From assembly GCA_024196135.1 (NCBI GenBank), contig JAMQCK010000186.1, positions 1 through 42,279 on the forward strand: a stretch of 42,279 nucleotides of DNA. Direction: 5' to 3'. Under the pieces are notes generated by a model that did not search any database, was not told the DNA's origin, and saw only the letters and a program-made list of their open reading frames with translations. Source of the stretch: Pleurotus ostreatus/Saccharomyces cerevisiae fusant (Eukaryota; Opisthokonta). A program made the position numbers and the translations under genes. Below, in pieces: positions 1-10,749 of this stretch. The stretch's first letter is position 1; the number at the start of each line of letters is the position of its first letter.

Positions 1-28
1 CAGTGGACATCTCTGACTTCGCTTGCAG

Positions 29-888
29 GTCCGTGGAAAGCGTCGTTGATGCAGGCGTGGTTCAAGGATGGGCTGCTGCCCCTTGATCTTCCTGTTCGTC
101 GGGAGGAAGACAGCGAGTACATCCTGCTGAAGGATCTGCGTCTGCAGTGCGTCGATCCGACGCGTCCCTTCCGCTCAGCTGTCCAGACGGCGACACCGCC
201 TCCGCCCTTCGTGCCGGACGCTGGCAAGCCTCTTCTCCCGCCTATCTCGCTTCTGGCGCAACCGAAGCACTTCGGCCCTCCGGCGTTGTTCTTCTCTTCG
301 CGGGGTGGGCACAGCACGGCTATTGTCGATGCCCGCGGTCGCTCGGTGCTGAAGGGACGCTTCCTGTGGAGCTCTTCCGACCCGGATGAGGACAAGCATG
401 GGCTGAATCGTCTGGGCGATGTCAAGCGGCTGGAAGCGTTCGATGTTGAGGATGGTGCCGTGCTCGTCGCGATGCGTCAGGGAGGCTTAGAGGCAGTCGA
501 CTTCTCGGACGCTCTGCTCAAGCCCGCGGACGCGTCGCGCACGGTGCTGCCGCAGTTCGAGCCGCCGCCATCGAATATCAACCGCCGGTCGCCTTTCGTG
601 TGGCGGATCGGTACACCGGTGGATATGGGCAGCTCGGATGTGGCTCCGCCACTCACTCCCAAGGCTGGCAAGGGGACCTCCTACCTGACTGGGAGGAAGC
701 CTGGATCGGCGTCCGCTAGGAACCTCGTCAGGACCGAGCTGAACGGCGAGCAGGCGACCGACACGGACCCTACGGAGGAAGTCCTCTTCCTCGGGCGGCG
801 CGGGGACAACATGTACATGTGCGAGCGCAGCGCAGGCTCGTTCCGTATTCTACACCTCCGCCCCAGTCAGCCCTCTGCTTCCGCATGA
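29..888 (+). CDS. GYF-domain protein, last exon only (5' end outside window)
   Basis: Terminal exon of a gene that begins left of the window. It opens after the acceptor ttgcag at 23-28 with a split Gly codon and runs to TGA at 886-888. The first ~50 residues are the second half of a GYF domain: GPWKASLMQAWFKDGLLP, then DLPVRR, matching the family pattern GPF..MQxWFxxGYFPxDLxVRR. GYF domains bind proline-rich peptides; fungal relatives (Smy2 type) act in mRNA decay/translation control or vesicle traffic. The rest (~230 residues) has no domain I recognise. It contains a folded-looking stretch around FFSSRGGHSTAIVDARGRS and a Pro-rich linker. I infer the GYF call from the visible half only; the GYF core Trp-x-Tyr at the N-terminal side is not in view. 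Confidence 0.75.
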
Positions 889-1373
889 CCGTGACCGACC
901 GGTACGTGGCTTGGTATGTACGAACGCGCACGACACAGACATTGGATCGCCACCGCACCGTCCCGCAGATATACGATGTACATACGCGCCGCTATCGCAC
1001 TAATTGTACGTGAACCCGTCGCAGACGACCCCTGCATTATTCTGGCTAGCTTGTTGACTCTTCCTCTTTCTACTCTATTGTCCGACTCCTTACACCTTTT
1101 GAACCTGCGCCTTTCCCTGCAATACTTACTGCGACGGGTACATGCTGTAGCCTTACAAACGACGTATGAATAAGTTATATAATCTTCAGGCATTCCTTTG
1201 GACATACTTGGGCCTTTGAATGGGGCAGTGTGAACTTGAAGTTCAACCCTTTTGTTCCCAGTCAGCATTCCCACGAGTTTCTGCCACGTGTTTTGATATC
1301 GTGACAGTTTTGGTTATTTTCCCACGTTGACAACTCTTCCTGTTTTGTGTCGTTAGGATTAGGGTTGGGCATC
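889..1373. other. Intergenic region, promoter and leader of RAP1
   Basis: No gene is visible in these 485 bases, which separate the GYF gene from RAP1 on the same strand. The stretch holds the 3' tail of the first gene, a CACGTG box at 1285-1290 about 84 bases before the RAP1 start, and telomere-like hexamers at 1353-1370. Short open frames here have no recognisable content. Confidence 0.6.
1353..1370 (+). repeat. Three telomere-like hexamers in the RAP1 leader
   Basis: TTAGGATTAGGGTTGGGC reads as three in-phase hexamers, TTAGGA, TTAGGG and TTGGGC, ending three bases before the RAP1 ATG. One copy is the exact TTAGGG telomere unit used by many basidiomycetes. Whether it binds a Myb telobox protein is an inference. 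Confidence 0.6.
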
Positions 1374-3868
1374 ATGGATGCTTCCCGCGTGCGTTGATCC
1401 CGTCCCCGCATTCACTTTATGGACATTGACAATACCCCAGCCCATATTCCAGGACGAGAACGGAAACGCTATCAAATTCTTCATACAGAAAGACCTCCCC
1501 GATGACATCCAACGGCGCTTGCAGGAGGACATTGCAGTAAGTCAACTTCCTTCGTTCACCCGCTCACAAGCGCTGATCATACGCAGGCACTGGGTGGCAG
1601 AGTCCACACCAAGGTGCCAATCTCCGGCTATGTCCTCACTGCGCCCGGCACGCCAGAAGAACAGCGCCTGCGCTATTGCTGGAAGCAGCCCGACCGGCCC
1701 GAGCGTTTCTTCGTGCCACACACCTACGTCGACGCGTGCAAGACGTCTCGCAAGCTCATACCTCAGCTCTTTATCGAGCAGGGCGAGCCGATGCAGTTCC
1801 ACCTGCATTCGTCAATCCTGAACGTCAACATGCGGGAGGTCATCTCTGAACGGATTAGGGTGCGTGACCGGCACGTGGTGGCTTTGTTGACTTTCAGGCT
1901 GATCGTCTTATAGCACTCGGGTGGGGTACCGGACTCGCCACCGGAGACAGCACGCGTCATCTTGGCGGATCCTGGTGACGACTCGTTTAAGGACTTGATC
2001 AGGAAATACGAGGGCGATCCAGGAAAATATATCGAGGCTTTCTTTTGGGTGCAAAAATGCGTGGAAATGGGCGCAATCTACTACAGCCCGACCGCGTACA
2101 AGAACCCAGGTGGTAGAAAGCCCGGTGACGAGTAAGCTACGAAGGCATCTGGTCTATCTAAGATACTGATAAGATTCGCAGGCGTACTAATTTCACCGAG
2201 GAAGATGAGCGTCATCTCTGCGAGTGGCTTGCGTTCAAGATACCCTACAAGGAGGCTGGAGGACGAACAGGGAACAAGATCTACCAACAACTATTTGATC
2301 TGGTACGCTTGCAGTCGCCTTCCTCTTTTGACTTTTTCTGATCTTGTTACAGGCCGAACACGACCCCCAATACGCCTGGGTCACCCGCCACACCTGGCAA
2401 TCCTGGCGCGAGCGCTACAAGAAGCACGCCCATCGCCTCGACCGCGTCATCGAGAGCATCGTCGAGCACAAGAAGCCCATGCTCGGCGAGAAGGGCCAGT
2501 ACGGCTACGTGCGCGTCGACGAGCCGAAGGAGCCTAAGCCAACGCCGAAGCCCAAGTCGAAGCGCAAGCGTGCGAAGAAGGACTCGACACCGGAGCCGTC
2601 GCAGAATGAGGGGGCGTATGGAGGGCCGGTGATGTTGTCGCCGCCGAATGCGCGAATGGCGTCGCGGCCGCCGTCTGGTCCGGCGCGAGCTCCGTCTGGC
2701 CCACCGCGATCCCAGCCCGCACCCGCTCCTCCACCGCCGCCTCCTTCGCAGCCCGAACCAGCACACCCTGCAGCTACCCAGCCTGCTCCGCGTGCGGCTA
2801 CCCAGCCAGCGCGGCGTGCTGCCACGCAGGCTCCTAAGCGCAAAGCTACAAACATCGTGGACGAGCTCGACTCGGAAAGCCAGTGGCAGATACGCATCGG
2901 GGATGAGCCGCCTCCGACCTGGGCGCGGCCTCGAGACGAGGATGACGATGAGCTTGCGAAGCAGCAGAGCGCTACTAAGCGTCAGCGTATCGGGTGGGTG
3001 GCTGACACGTCGGGAGTCTCGCGGAAGGCTGACAATGCTTTTCAGGGAACCCTCGCCTGCTCGACGAGAGTCAGAGCCTCGAAGCCCATCCAAAGGCGAG
3101 AGGCAACCGTCGGGTGACAGTCAGAAGCCTGTCAGCGCCAGCCGTCCGACGCTCGTGAACAGCGAGATCAGGGACGACGCATTTGTGGCTGATAGTCAGA
3201 CCACCGGCGATGAGAGCCAGGTACTTGTGCCCGACAGCCAAATGTCTATCGACGAGAGCCAGCGTATCGACGAGAGTCAGGCTCCCCTCGACGACAGCCA
3301 AAGGCCCTTTGACGAGAGTCAGAGGCCCTTGGACAACATTCAGAGGCCATACGATGAGAGCCAGAAGCCCCTTGATGAAAGCCAGCGGTCCTACAACGAC
3401 AATCAGTGGTCACAGAGCCAGCCCCTCGCGAACAGCGCGTATCTCGAGACGCAGTCCGAGCTCATCGGCGCTCAGCCCCGCGACGACTCCCAGTACTCCT
3501 GGCCTTTCCCCTCGACTCAAGTACCTGGCGGTGAAAGTCAGGACCCCACGAGCGGCACGCATCCCTCTCAAGCTCCTGACCACGACCTCGCCGACTCTCA
3601 GCCCACCGGGCGCGCTCATCTTAAACTCCCTGCCAACGAGTCCCAATCCTCCGCTATCGACTCCCAACCCTCCACCGGTACGCAATCCTCCACCACCATC
3701 CTCGCCAACATCCACGCCACCGAGCGCGTATTGCGCGACATCGCCCAGTCCTTCCGCTTCACGTACGAGGAGGTGAAGGAATACTATGATAGAAGTCACG
3801 ACCTCGCACGGGTGCGAATGCGGTTCCAGGAGATGCGGGAGGTGTTGAGGGCGAGGTTTGGGGATTAG
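1374..3868 (+). CDS. RAP1: Telomere protein RAP1 (BRCT, Myb, SQ/TQ cluster, RCT-like end)
   Basis: Seven exons: 1374-1388, 1441-1536, 1587-1859, 1914-2131, 2182-2302, 2353-2993, 3046-3868; 728 residues. The tiny first exon (MDASR) is chosen because ATG at 1374 then meets a stop unless the 52-base intron is removed. Domains: BRCT (about 6-110), a second BRCT-like segment (about 130-185, with the motif WVQKC), and a RAP1-type Myb (202-268: RTNFTEEDERHLCEWL through HTWQSWRERY). A basic KPKSKRKRAKK stretch (likely nuclear signal) and a Pro/Ala/Gln-rich linker follow, then a cluster of 18 SQ and 3 TQ sites (479-668). The C-terminal helical segment FTYEEVKEYYDRSHDLARV resembles the RCT that binds TRF/Taz1 proteins. 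RAP1 works at telomeres through a DNA-bound partner. Domain order and the Myb make the call strong; the RCT assignment is weaker. Confidence 0.9.
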
Positions 3869-4027
3869 GTGAGGAAGGGACGAGTTGAGGCGAATTTTGG
3901 TTTTCATGAGATCTTTTTGATTGTTTGTACCCTTAAATGATTTCCTTCGATGTATGGCTCTGTCTGTAGTGCGTACACCTCTCTTGGTTGCAATCCTTGT
4001 TATACCACACCCTCTGTATATACCACC

Positions 4028-5625
4028 CTATGCTCCCCGAATTTCTTGTAAACATGTAATCAGATGGCTCGTCTCGTCGGCCTTGCTAGAATTCTCCTCC
4101 TCCGCAGTGCCCTCCTTTTGTATGTTTTTGGCCTCGCCTTCCCCGCCCTCTCCCCGACCATCGAGGAATGGCTGCACGCATCGCTTCCCGATCGCCACGA
4201 ACAGGTCCTCCAAGATCCACGCCAACCGCGGGCCGGTGAGCTCGATGGCAGGCTCGGCGTTGATTTCGAGGAGCTTGACAAGGAATGGCTGCGTCCCCGG
4301 CGCGGACCCTGCAGCGGGATTGTGCTGCACGAGGAAATCCACGCCGAAGAGCTCGAACGCGTTAGGGATAGGCTAAAGGGCGATTGGTGTCAGATTGTAG
4401 AATACGAAGATGTGCTGAGAATGATACTAGCCTGAAAATGTACCGGACTTGCCATCGCGGCCTTGAATGTCTCGCTGAGGATCTGCGTCATCTGCGAGAC
4501 GATGTCGGCGATGTGGGGCTTGGTGAACGTCGTCTCCCCTGTCATAGTGCCCGGCACAGTATCGAGAATGGTGCAACCAACGAGTTCATCTAGTAGACGC
4601 ACGCCCTCCTCGCCTCTATGCGTTTGTAGCGATGTATTGGTGAGGTGCGGGGCGAGGTCGATGTCTGATACATCGGGGCCAGGTTGTGGCGGGGCGTAAG
4701 GGACGGAGGAAAAGAGGGCAAGGATGCGGTCGTAAAGGTAGAGAGTGAGGGCGCCGGATGCGACGCAGTAGGCGCGGAGGTGGAACTGGTATGATGGTGT
4801 CAGGCGTATATTCAACTAGAGAATGAGGCTTTCTAACTTTATGTCCCTCGAGTTTATCTGGGATGGGCGATGCATTGATGGGTCGCTCTCGCAGGTCGAG
4901 GAGCAACGGTCGGTCAATGTATTCCTATTGGCATCGTAAGGTGTCGAAGGATGTTTGGTATAAGATGGGTATAGTACCTGTACTACGAAGTGACGAAGCT
5001 GCGATGTCACAACACCGGTGCCTACGTCCTTTTCCTCATCTTCATCCTCGGAGTCGTCTTCGAAACCCTCGAAGATTCTTGTCAAGGACTCCCGGCTGTT
5101 GAACAGTCGAATGCCATTCCCTCGGTCGGCCATGCCACTACATGGTGTGTGAGCACGATCACATAGTTCTCAAGGACGTACTGACGGCTTGAGAATCCAC
5201 CATCGACCTTGCTCCAGATCTTGCTCGAGGTCGAACAACTCGTCAGCAAAGATCTCGTCGAGTTCATCTGCGTAGGAGATCTCTATCTCGTAGGTCCGAG
5301 GTGACGCTTCCTTCAGTATCGAATCAGGATGTTTCGTGAGGTATGCGTGAATAGTCCTTGACAGGAAGTGTTTTCGTATGAGCGCCTTGCGAATGACATA
5401 GCTAGATGCTAGTACGGAGGCGCGCCGCAAGTGTGTAAGCTCGTGATCCATGTCATCGTAGGTGGACCATTGTAGCAGCTTGGTATGAGGGCCAATTTCA
5501 GGCAACGACGAGACGCCCTTGGGAGATGGTGTCAGCCTCTGAATCGCCCTGAGAACCAGAGACTCCGTAAAAGGTGCTGTCTGCCAAGAGACGAAGGCAA
5601 GTGTATCTGGGTCCGAATCCGACAT
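4028..5625 (-). CDS. Tubulin-tyrosine ligase family protein (ATP-grasp), Pby1-like
   Basis: Five exons on the minus strand: 5625-5186, 5137-4978, 4924-4838, 4785-4432, 4372-4028; 461 residues. Family blocks appear in order. WWILKPGMADRG (about 142-153, spanning intron 1) and GIRLF form the ATP-grasp lysine region. VVQEYIDRPLLLD, FHLRAYC and LYLYDRILALFSS follow. FELFGVDFLV then LLEINAEP carries the metal ligands Glu383 and Asn385. Splice sites were chosen so these blocks join in frame. The fourth intron would be GC-AG (CAG|GCTAGT), since HFQ joins PIPNAFELFG only there. An acidic insert EDDSEDEDEEKD (exon 2) lies in the middle. TTL enzymes ligate amino acids to tubulin or other proteins; the substrate of the fungal Pby1-like group is not settled. 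The last ~40 residues are Glu/Lys-rich. Confidence 0.85.
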
Positions 5626-5994
5626 CTGTCGACTCCCAGTCTTGCGGTTGAGATGATGGCGGCGTTGAAAGAATTTTGAGGGCGATTAAGGGGACCCCCG
5701 GCAAATACCGAAGTACCTCGGCAGACACCGGCCCACATTCTCTGCAGTGTCCAGTGGTTGAATTGTCGTTTTCCTGAACCACAATGTTCTGAACACTGAC
5801 TCTGTCAAAAGCCACCACTTCGCCCTGCCTGTCGCTCAGTACGAGCGCCGCAGAACCCAGAACGTCGCACACCTAGACTCCGGGTTCGAACCGTTGACCT
5901 CAGTGCCGAATTTCCAACGAGCATTTGAGATCGAACTTGGTCCGTCCCTCCCGCCGGATTGTAATCGGGGCCAATCATCGAGTCAAGCGCACGC
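5626..5994. promoter_or_regulatory. Bidirectional promoter between TTL-family gene and CysRS gene
   Basis: These 369 bases separate two divergent starts. No gene is supported. A GGTTCGAACC-like palindrome near 5884 looks like a tRNA T-loop but lacks a cloverleaf. If the second CysRS start is the main one, the region extends to 6072 and includes a TATA-like ATATAAG at 6025-6031. Confidence 0.5.
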
Positions 5995-8900
5995 ATGATT
6001 CGCCTTACATCTGTTGTTTCCCGCCATATAAGCCACGTACAACGAGGTCCAAGAATCAGACTCTGCGCTACAATGACCGCGCTACCTACATGGACTCCTC
6101 CGACGAGAAAGCCGGACGAGCCGGTCCTGAAGGTCTACAATACACTGACGAAGGCGAAGGTGCGTTGCCTGCTTGAGGGAGAAGAGATCGGTAGCTCATT
6201 GACAACCAGAACGAGTTCATCCCCAGCAATGGAAGGCTTGTCAAATGGTACAATTGCGGTCCGACCGTCTACGACGCGTCGCATATGGGACACGCAAGGT
6301 ACGTGGCGCGCAGGTTGGGGGGATTCGCCAGCTCACGAGTTATCACAGAAACTACGTCTCGCAGGACATCCTGAGGCGAATCATGTCCGACTACTTTGGC
6401 TACGACGTACACTTTGTCATGAACATCACCGACATTGACAACAAGGCGCGTGGTGGCGCGCGATCTCCCCTCCCCCACCCTAACGACTTCCTCCAGATCA
6501 TCGACCGCGCCCGCAAAACCCACCTCCTCGAAACCTTCCTCAAGGAGAGCACGCAACTCACCCCCGAACTCATCGCCCAAACCGAGGACGCCTGGCGCCT
6601 CTACGTCCGCACCAAGGTCGCGAAGGGCCTCCCCGAATCCGAGCGGCCAGCAGAGGGCCAGGAAGACGCTACGTGGAAGCGCATATCCGACTCCATCACC
6701 GACCCAGCATGGAAAGCCGAGGCGCTGAAGCGCTCCGAGCCGTTCGACATGCATGCCACAGCTGCAGTGTGTAACACTTCTCCTGTGAGCACGCCATCGC
6801 CGCTGATATTGGGCTAGCGACGCAGTCTGGCAGCGATTGCGCTCGCGAAGGAACAACTTGCGCAGGGCGACACGTCGGAAAAGGCGGCGCACGCACTCAT
6901 CAATGTCGCGAACGAGGTGCTCGAGGAGCTGCTCGACCAAAAGGTCTGCGTGCCGGCCAGTCGCTCGACAATGACCTCACCTAAATGCCCATCCCCAGTA
7001 CAAATCTACCGTCACCGACCCCTCGCTGTCAAGAAACCTCGCCGCCTACTGGGAGGGCCGCTTCTTTGAGGACATGGCGCGCCTCCGCGTCCGCCGACCC
7101 GACACAGTTACTCGCGTAACCGAGTACGTTCCCGAAATCGTAGCCTTCGTTCAGAAGGTCATCGACAACGGGTACGCATACGAAAGCGCGGGCAGCGTGT
7201 ATTTCGATACCCAGGCATTTGACGCTGCTCCCAACCACTTCTATGCGAAGCTCGAGCCTTATAGTAAGGGCAATCGAGAGGATGGTAAGTCATCATTATT
7301 TCCTTAATGCTGCAAATCACTGATTTCGATCAATGCTCAGACGGCGGCTCCCGCGCAGCAGGACAGCGTTCAGCATCAGACTTTGCGCTCTGGAAAGCCT
7401 CGAAACCCGGCGAGCCGTATTGGGAGTCACCCTGGGGCCACGGCCGCCCAGGCTGGCACATCGAGTGCTCGGTCATGGCCAGCGCGATCCTTGGCGACAA
7501 TATGGACATCCACAGCGGTGGCGTTGATTTGGCCTTCCCACATCACGATAACGAGATGGCGCAGTCTGAGGTATGGGATCTTGTAATGACTTGGCGAAGG
7601 AAGAACGCTGACGACATGTCTGTACAGGCCTACCACGATTGCTCCGCGTGGGTGAACTACTTTTTGCATACGGGCCATCTTCATATAGAAGGTCTGAAGA
7701 TGAGCAAGTCGCTGAAGAACTTCATCACGATCGACGTGAGTGAATGTCTCTTGCGCGCTATCTCGCGCTTCACTAACACCGGCTCCAGGAAATCCTTGAA
7801 CGCTTCACTGCACGGCAACTGCGACTGTCCTTCCTCTCGCAATTGTGGAATGCGAAGCTTGACTTCTCGGAAGCCCTCATGCAGGGCGAGGTCCGGGGTA
7901 TCGAGGCGCAGTTCAACGTAGGTTTCCGTGTCAGCCGACAAGGTGATCTTTGCTGAAATGCGCATCTCTCGCAGAACTTCTTCACCCTCGTCAAGGCTCT
8001 CATCAGCGACGCAAAGGCCAGCGGTCAGAAGTCCGACGGCTACCATCACTACGAAGCCCAGGAGGCCGAGTTGACGAAGGCGTAAGCTATAACCGCAAAA
8101 TTGCACCACCCGCATACTCACGCTTCCTTTCACAGCCTCTACGAAGCCCAAGCCGCCTTCCGCGCCGCCCTTTGCGACTCCTTCAACACCCCCGTCGCGC
8201 TCAACGTCCTCCGCGACCTCGTCTCACGCACGAACGTCTACGTTAACTCGCGCGGCAAGCTTGTCAACCTCGCCGTCGTCGAGCAGGTCGCGAGATGGGT
8301 GGGGAAGATGCTACGGATGTTTGGTCTGGGTGAGGGCGAGGTGGATGAGATTGGGTGGGGGCAGGATAGCCAGGGGGCGGGGGCGGTCAACGTCAGTGTT
8401 GTGAGCTTATATCAGGGGGCAGGATTGCTGACGAGATTTATTGAGCAGAAGGAGGAAGTGCTGATGCCCTACCTGCGCGCTATGTCGGCGTTCCGGGACG
8501 CTGTGCGGAAGGTGGCGATTGAGAAGTCGCCGTCAGCGTTGAAGGATATCCTCGCACTGTCCGACCGATTGCGGGATGTCGACCTCGTTCCGTTGGGTGT
8601 AGCACTTGACGATCAAGAGGGTGCGTTTCTCCACCTTTGACCATGCCCAGCTGACTGACACCCCTCCCCAGACGGCAAAGCCCTCGTCAAGCTCGTCCCC
8701 GCCGAAGAGCTCATCGCCGCCCGCGAGGCCAAACGCGCCGCCGCTGAAGCCAAGGCAGCGAAGAAGGCCGCCGCCCAAGCCGCCGAGGAGCAGAAACGCA
8801 TCCAAAAGCTCGAGAAGGGCCGCCTGCCGCCGAGCGAGCTGTTCCGCCCTCCGCAGGTGCCGGAGGGCACGTACAGCCAGTGGGCGGAGAACGGGCTGCC

Positions 8901-9027
8901 AACGCACGACGGGGAGGGGAAGGAGCTGAGCAAGAACCAGGTGAAGAAGGTGCAGAAGGAGTGGGCGGCGCAGGAGAAGCTGCATCAAGCGTTTTTGGAG
9001 TGGCAGAAGGAGAAGGGGGGTCAGTAG
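5995..9027 (+). CDS. CRS1: Cysteinyl-tRNA synthetase, possibly both mitochondrial and cytosolic
   Basis: Thirteen exons: 5995-6159, 6210-6298, 6349-6445, 6497-6766, 6818-6943, 6999-7284, 7341-7570, 7628-7735, 7789-7917, 7975-8081, 8136-8391, 8449-8620, 8672-9027; 796 residues from the first ATG, 770 from Met27 at 6073. Class I signatures: zinc-ligand Cys71 in [16 protein letters not shown] (the HMGH motif), HVNITDID-type block as [10 protein letters not shown], zinc-site GWHIECS and PHHDNE, then [11 protein letters not shown] (445-449 KMSKS). The eukaryotic tail [19 protein letters not shown] closes the protein. The enzyme charges tRNA-Cys. Residues 1-26 are Arg/Ser-rich with no acidic residue and look like a mitochondrial presequence. 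Two removable segments, 6446-6496 (GC donor) and 8392-8448 (GT donor), are in-frame multiples of three; family alignment favours removing both. Confidence 0.93.
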
Positions 9028-9426
9028 GTACTGAGGAGGATGTGCTTTGAGAAGGGTTGAAGAGGGTGGCATGTACATCGCATCTATCGATAATTTATTC
9101 GCTCAGTATCGCTTCACGTTGCGCGTCCTTGTGTAGTCCTCGGCGTACGTGTGGGCTGGTGTAGCACTTGACCTCTGCATGGGACGCCGAGCGGGGACGA
9201 GCATAACGACCGGAAGTCGAACCGTGGGAAATCATCCCATATCACACATGTGAATGCCTCCTTGGAGATCACGATCGAGGCGCCGCCGAGCTGCCGTTCC
9301 CCGCCGTCACCACCGTCTCCAGACTCCGCCCACCTCCACAAGCCCCTCTGCGTCCCCTCAAGCTCTGCTTCCCCTCCCCGTCTTCCTTCCGCTCTGGACG
9401 CCTCCAACCTCACCCAAACCTCCACC
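9028..9426. other. Intergenic region with pyrimidine-rich MMM1 leader
   Basis: No gene is seen in these 399 bases. The last ~140 bases before the MMM1 ATG are strongly C/T-rich, the usual core promoter style of fungal housekeeping genes. An in-frame ATG at 9250 would add 59 Ser/Pro-rich residues to MMM1, but these do not resemble the family. Confidence 0.5.
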
Positions 9427-10513
9427 ATGTCGGGGAACTACCTGTTCTCGCTGACGCCCACCTTCACGCAGGGTCTCGTACTCGGACAGCTGTCCATCCT
9501 TGTGCTGCTCATGCTCATTCTGAAGTACTTGTTCCTCGACTCAACGAAGTACCCCTTTGAGACGACGTCGTACCATCCGGGGGCAGAGCGGCATACGAGG
9601 CGAGGGGGGCATACGCCGTTGGACCTGGGGGAACTGGACGGGGTAGATGGGAAGGCGCCTATTTCGGCAGAGTGGCTGAACTCGCTGGTGAAGCAGGTGA
9701 GTTAGGGTGATTTGCGTGTGAGGGGAATGCGCTCATGGTGTGAGATAGATACTGAATGTGTACCGGTCCAAGTTGAGGGACGACCTGGATGGTATGGACG
9801 GGGATGAGGTCGCGCGAGCGCGCGTGGAGGCCTATGCGAATAGGGTATTGCCCTCGAGTTTCCTGGTGCGCTACACGAACCCTTCGAATTAACTATCCTG
9901 ACATTCTTGCAGGATCATGTCACCATACACTCCGTAGACCTAGGCGTTCGCGCGCCACGATTCTCTAACCCGCGAGTACGACGCGACGCAGACGGGATCA
10001 ACGTATGTGGTCTGCAATGCACCCTTCGTACCGTCTAACGCTTTCTTTAGATAACTGAATTTGACGTCGAATATACCGACACGGTCTCCGTGTCTTTAGC
10101 AACCTCATACCTCTTCAACTACCCTGCACCATCATTTGCACGACTACCGATCGAGTTGACAGTCTCGCTTGCTGTCTTCAAGTCTACGGTGCGCACCCTC
10201 CTCCTCACCTTCTTGACTCCCCTAACTCCTTTGCTTCTAGATATCGATAGCGCCCCCGTCCCCCAAAGCACACGCCCCCGTCCTCACCCTCACGATCCAC
10301 CCAACATTCACGCTCGACCTCAAGACAAACTCCCTCATGGGCAGCCGCGCCAAACTCGCCAACGTCCCCAAGCTCCACGAGCTCATCCAACACCAAGTCC
10401 GACGCGTCCTCGCCGCGCGCGCCACCTGGAACGTTGTCCTCCCCGGCCTGGGGCACACGGTGGCGGAGGTGAAGCAGGAGATGCGGAAGGAGATGCTCGC
10501 GGATAAGTTATGA
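9427..10513 (+). CDS. MMM1: Mmm1, ERMES complex subunit with SMP lipid-transfer domain
   Basis: Five exons: 9427-9696, 9749-9865, 9913-10002, 10051-10188, 10241-10513; 295 residues. Mmm1 is the ER-anchored member of the ERMES tether, which links ER and mitochondria and moves phospholipids. A short lumenal start is followed by one membrane helix (about residues 16-37, QGLVLGQLSILVLLMLILKY). The cytosolic SMP domain then runs from SAEWLNSLVKQ to the end. Recognisable family blocks are ILNVYRSKLRDD, ITEFDVEYTD, and GSRAKLANVPKLHELI, a C-terminal SMP signature. The ATG at 9427 is preceded by CCACC and gives the family's short N-terminus. It lies 399 bases after CysRS on the same strand and 236 bases before RPB8, with no sign of shared function. 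Confidence 0.93.
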
Positions 10514-10749
10514 TGTGGTATACCTACAAGTACCCTATGTAATGTACAGTAATGAGGCCCATAACGTCCTGGCCCGCTGAGGTGCCGTACATGTGCTTTG
10601 TCGCGCGCGCAAGTGATTTCTTTGTTGAGAACACCGGCAGCCCGGCCCGGGCTCCGCGCCCATTGTTTTCGTGATCTCTGATCGGGGCATGAACTTCCCC
10701 CGCGCCCTCGTCACGACTTAGCACATTTCACCCCTCGTCACCCCCCGTC

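Noticed and set aside
5860..5940. GGTTCGAACC-like T-loop suggesting a tRNA gene between the TTL-family and CysRS genes
   Set aside because: No pairing acceptor, D or anticodon arms could be found on either strand.
9250..9426. Upstream in-frame ATG extending MMM1 by 59 residues
   Set aside because: The extension is Ser/Pro-rich from a pyrimidine-rich promoter. The ATG at 9427 has a better context and gives the known short lumenal N-terminus.
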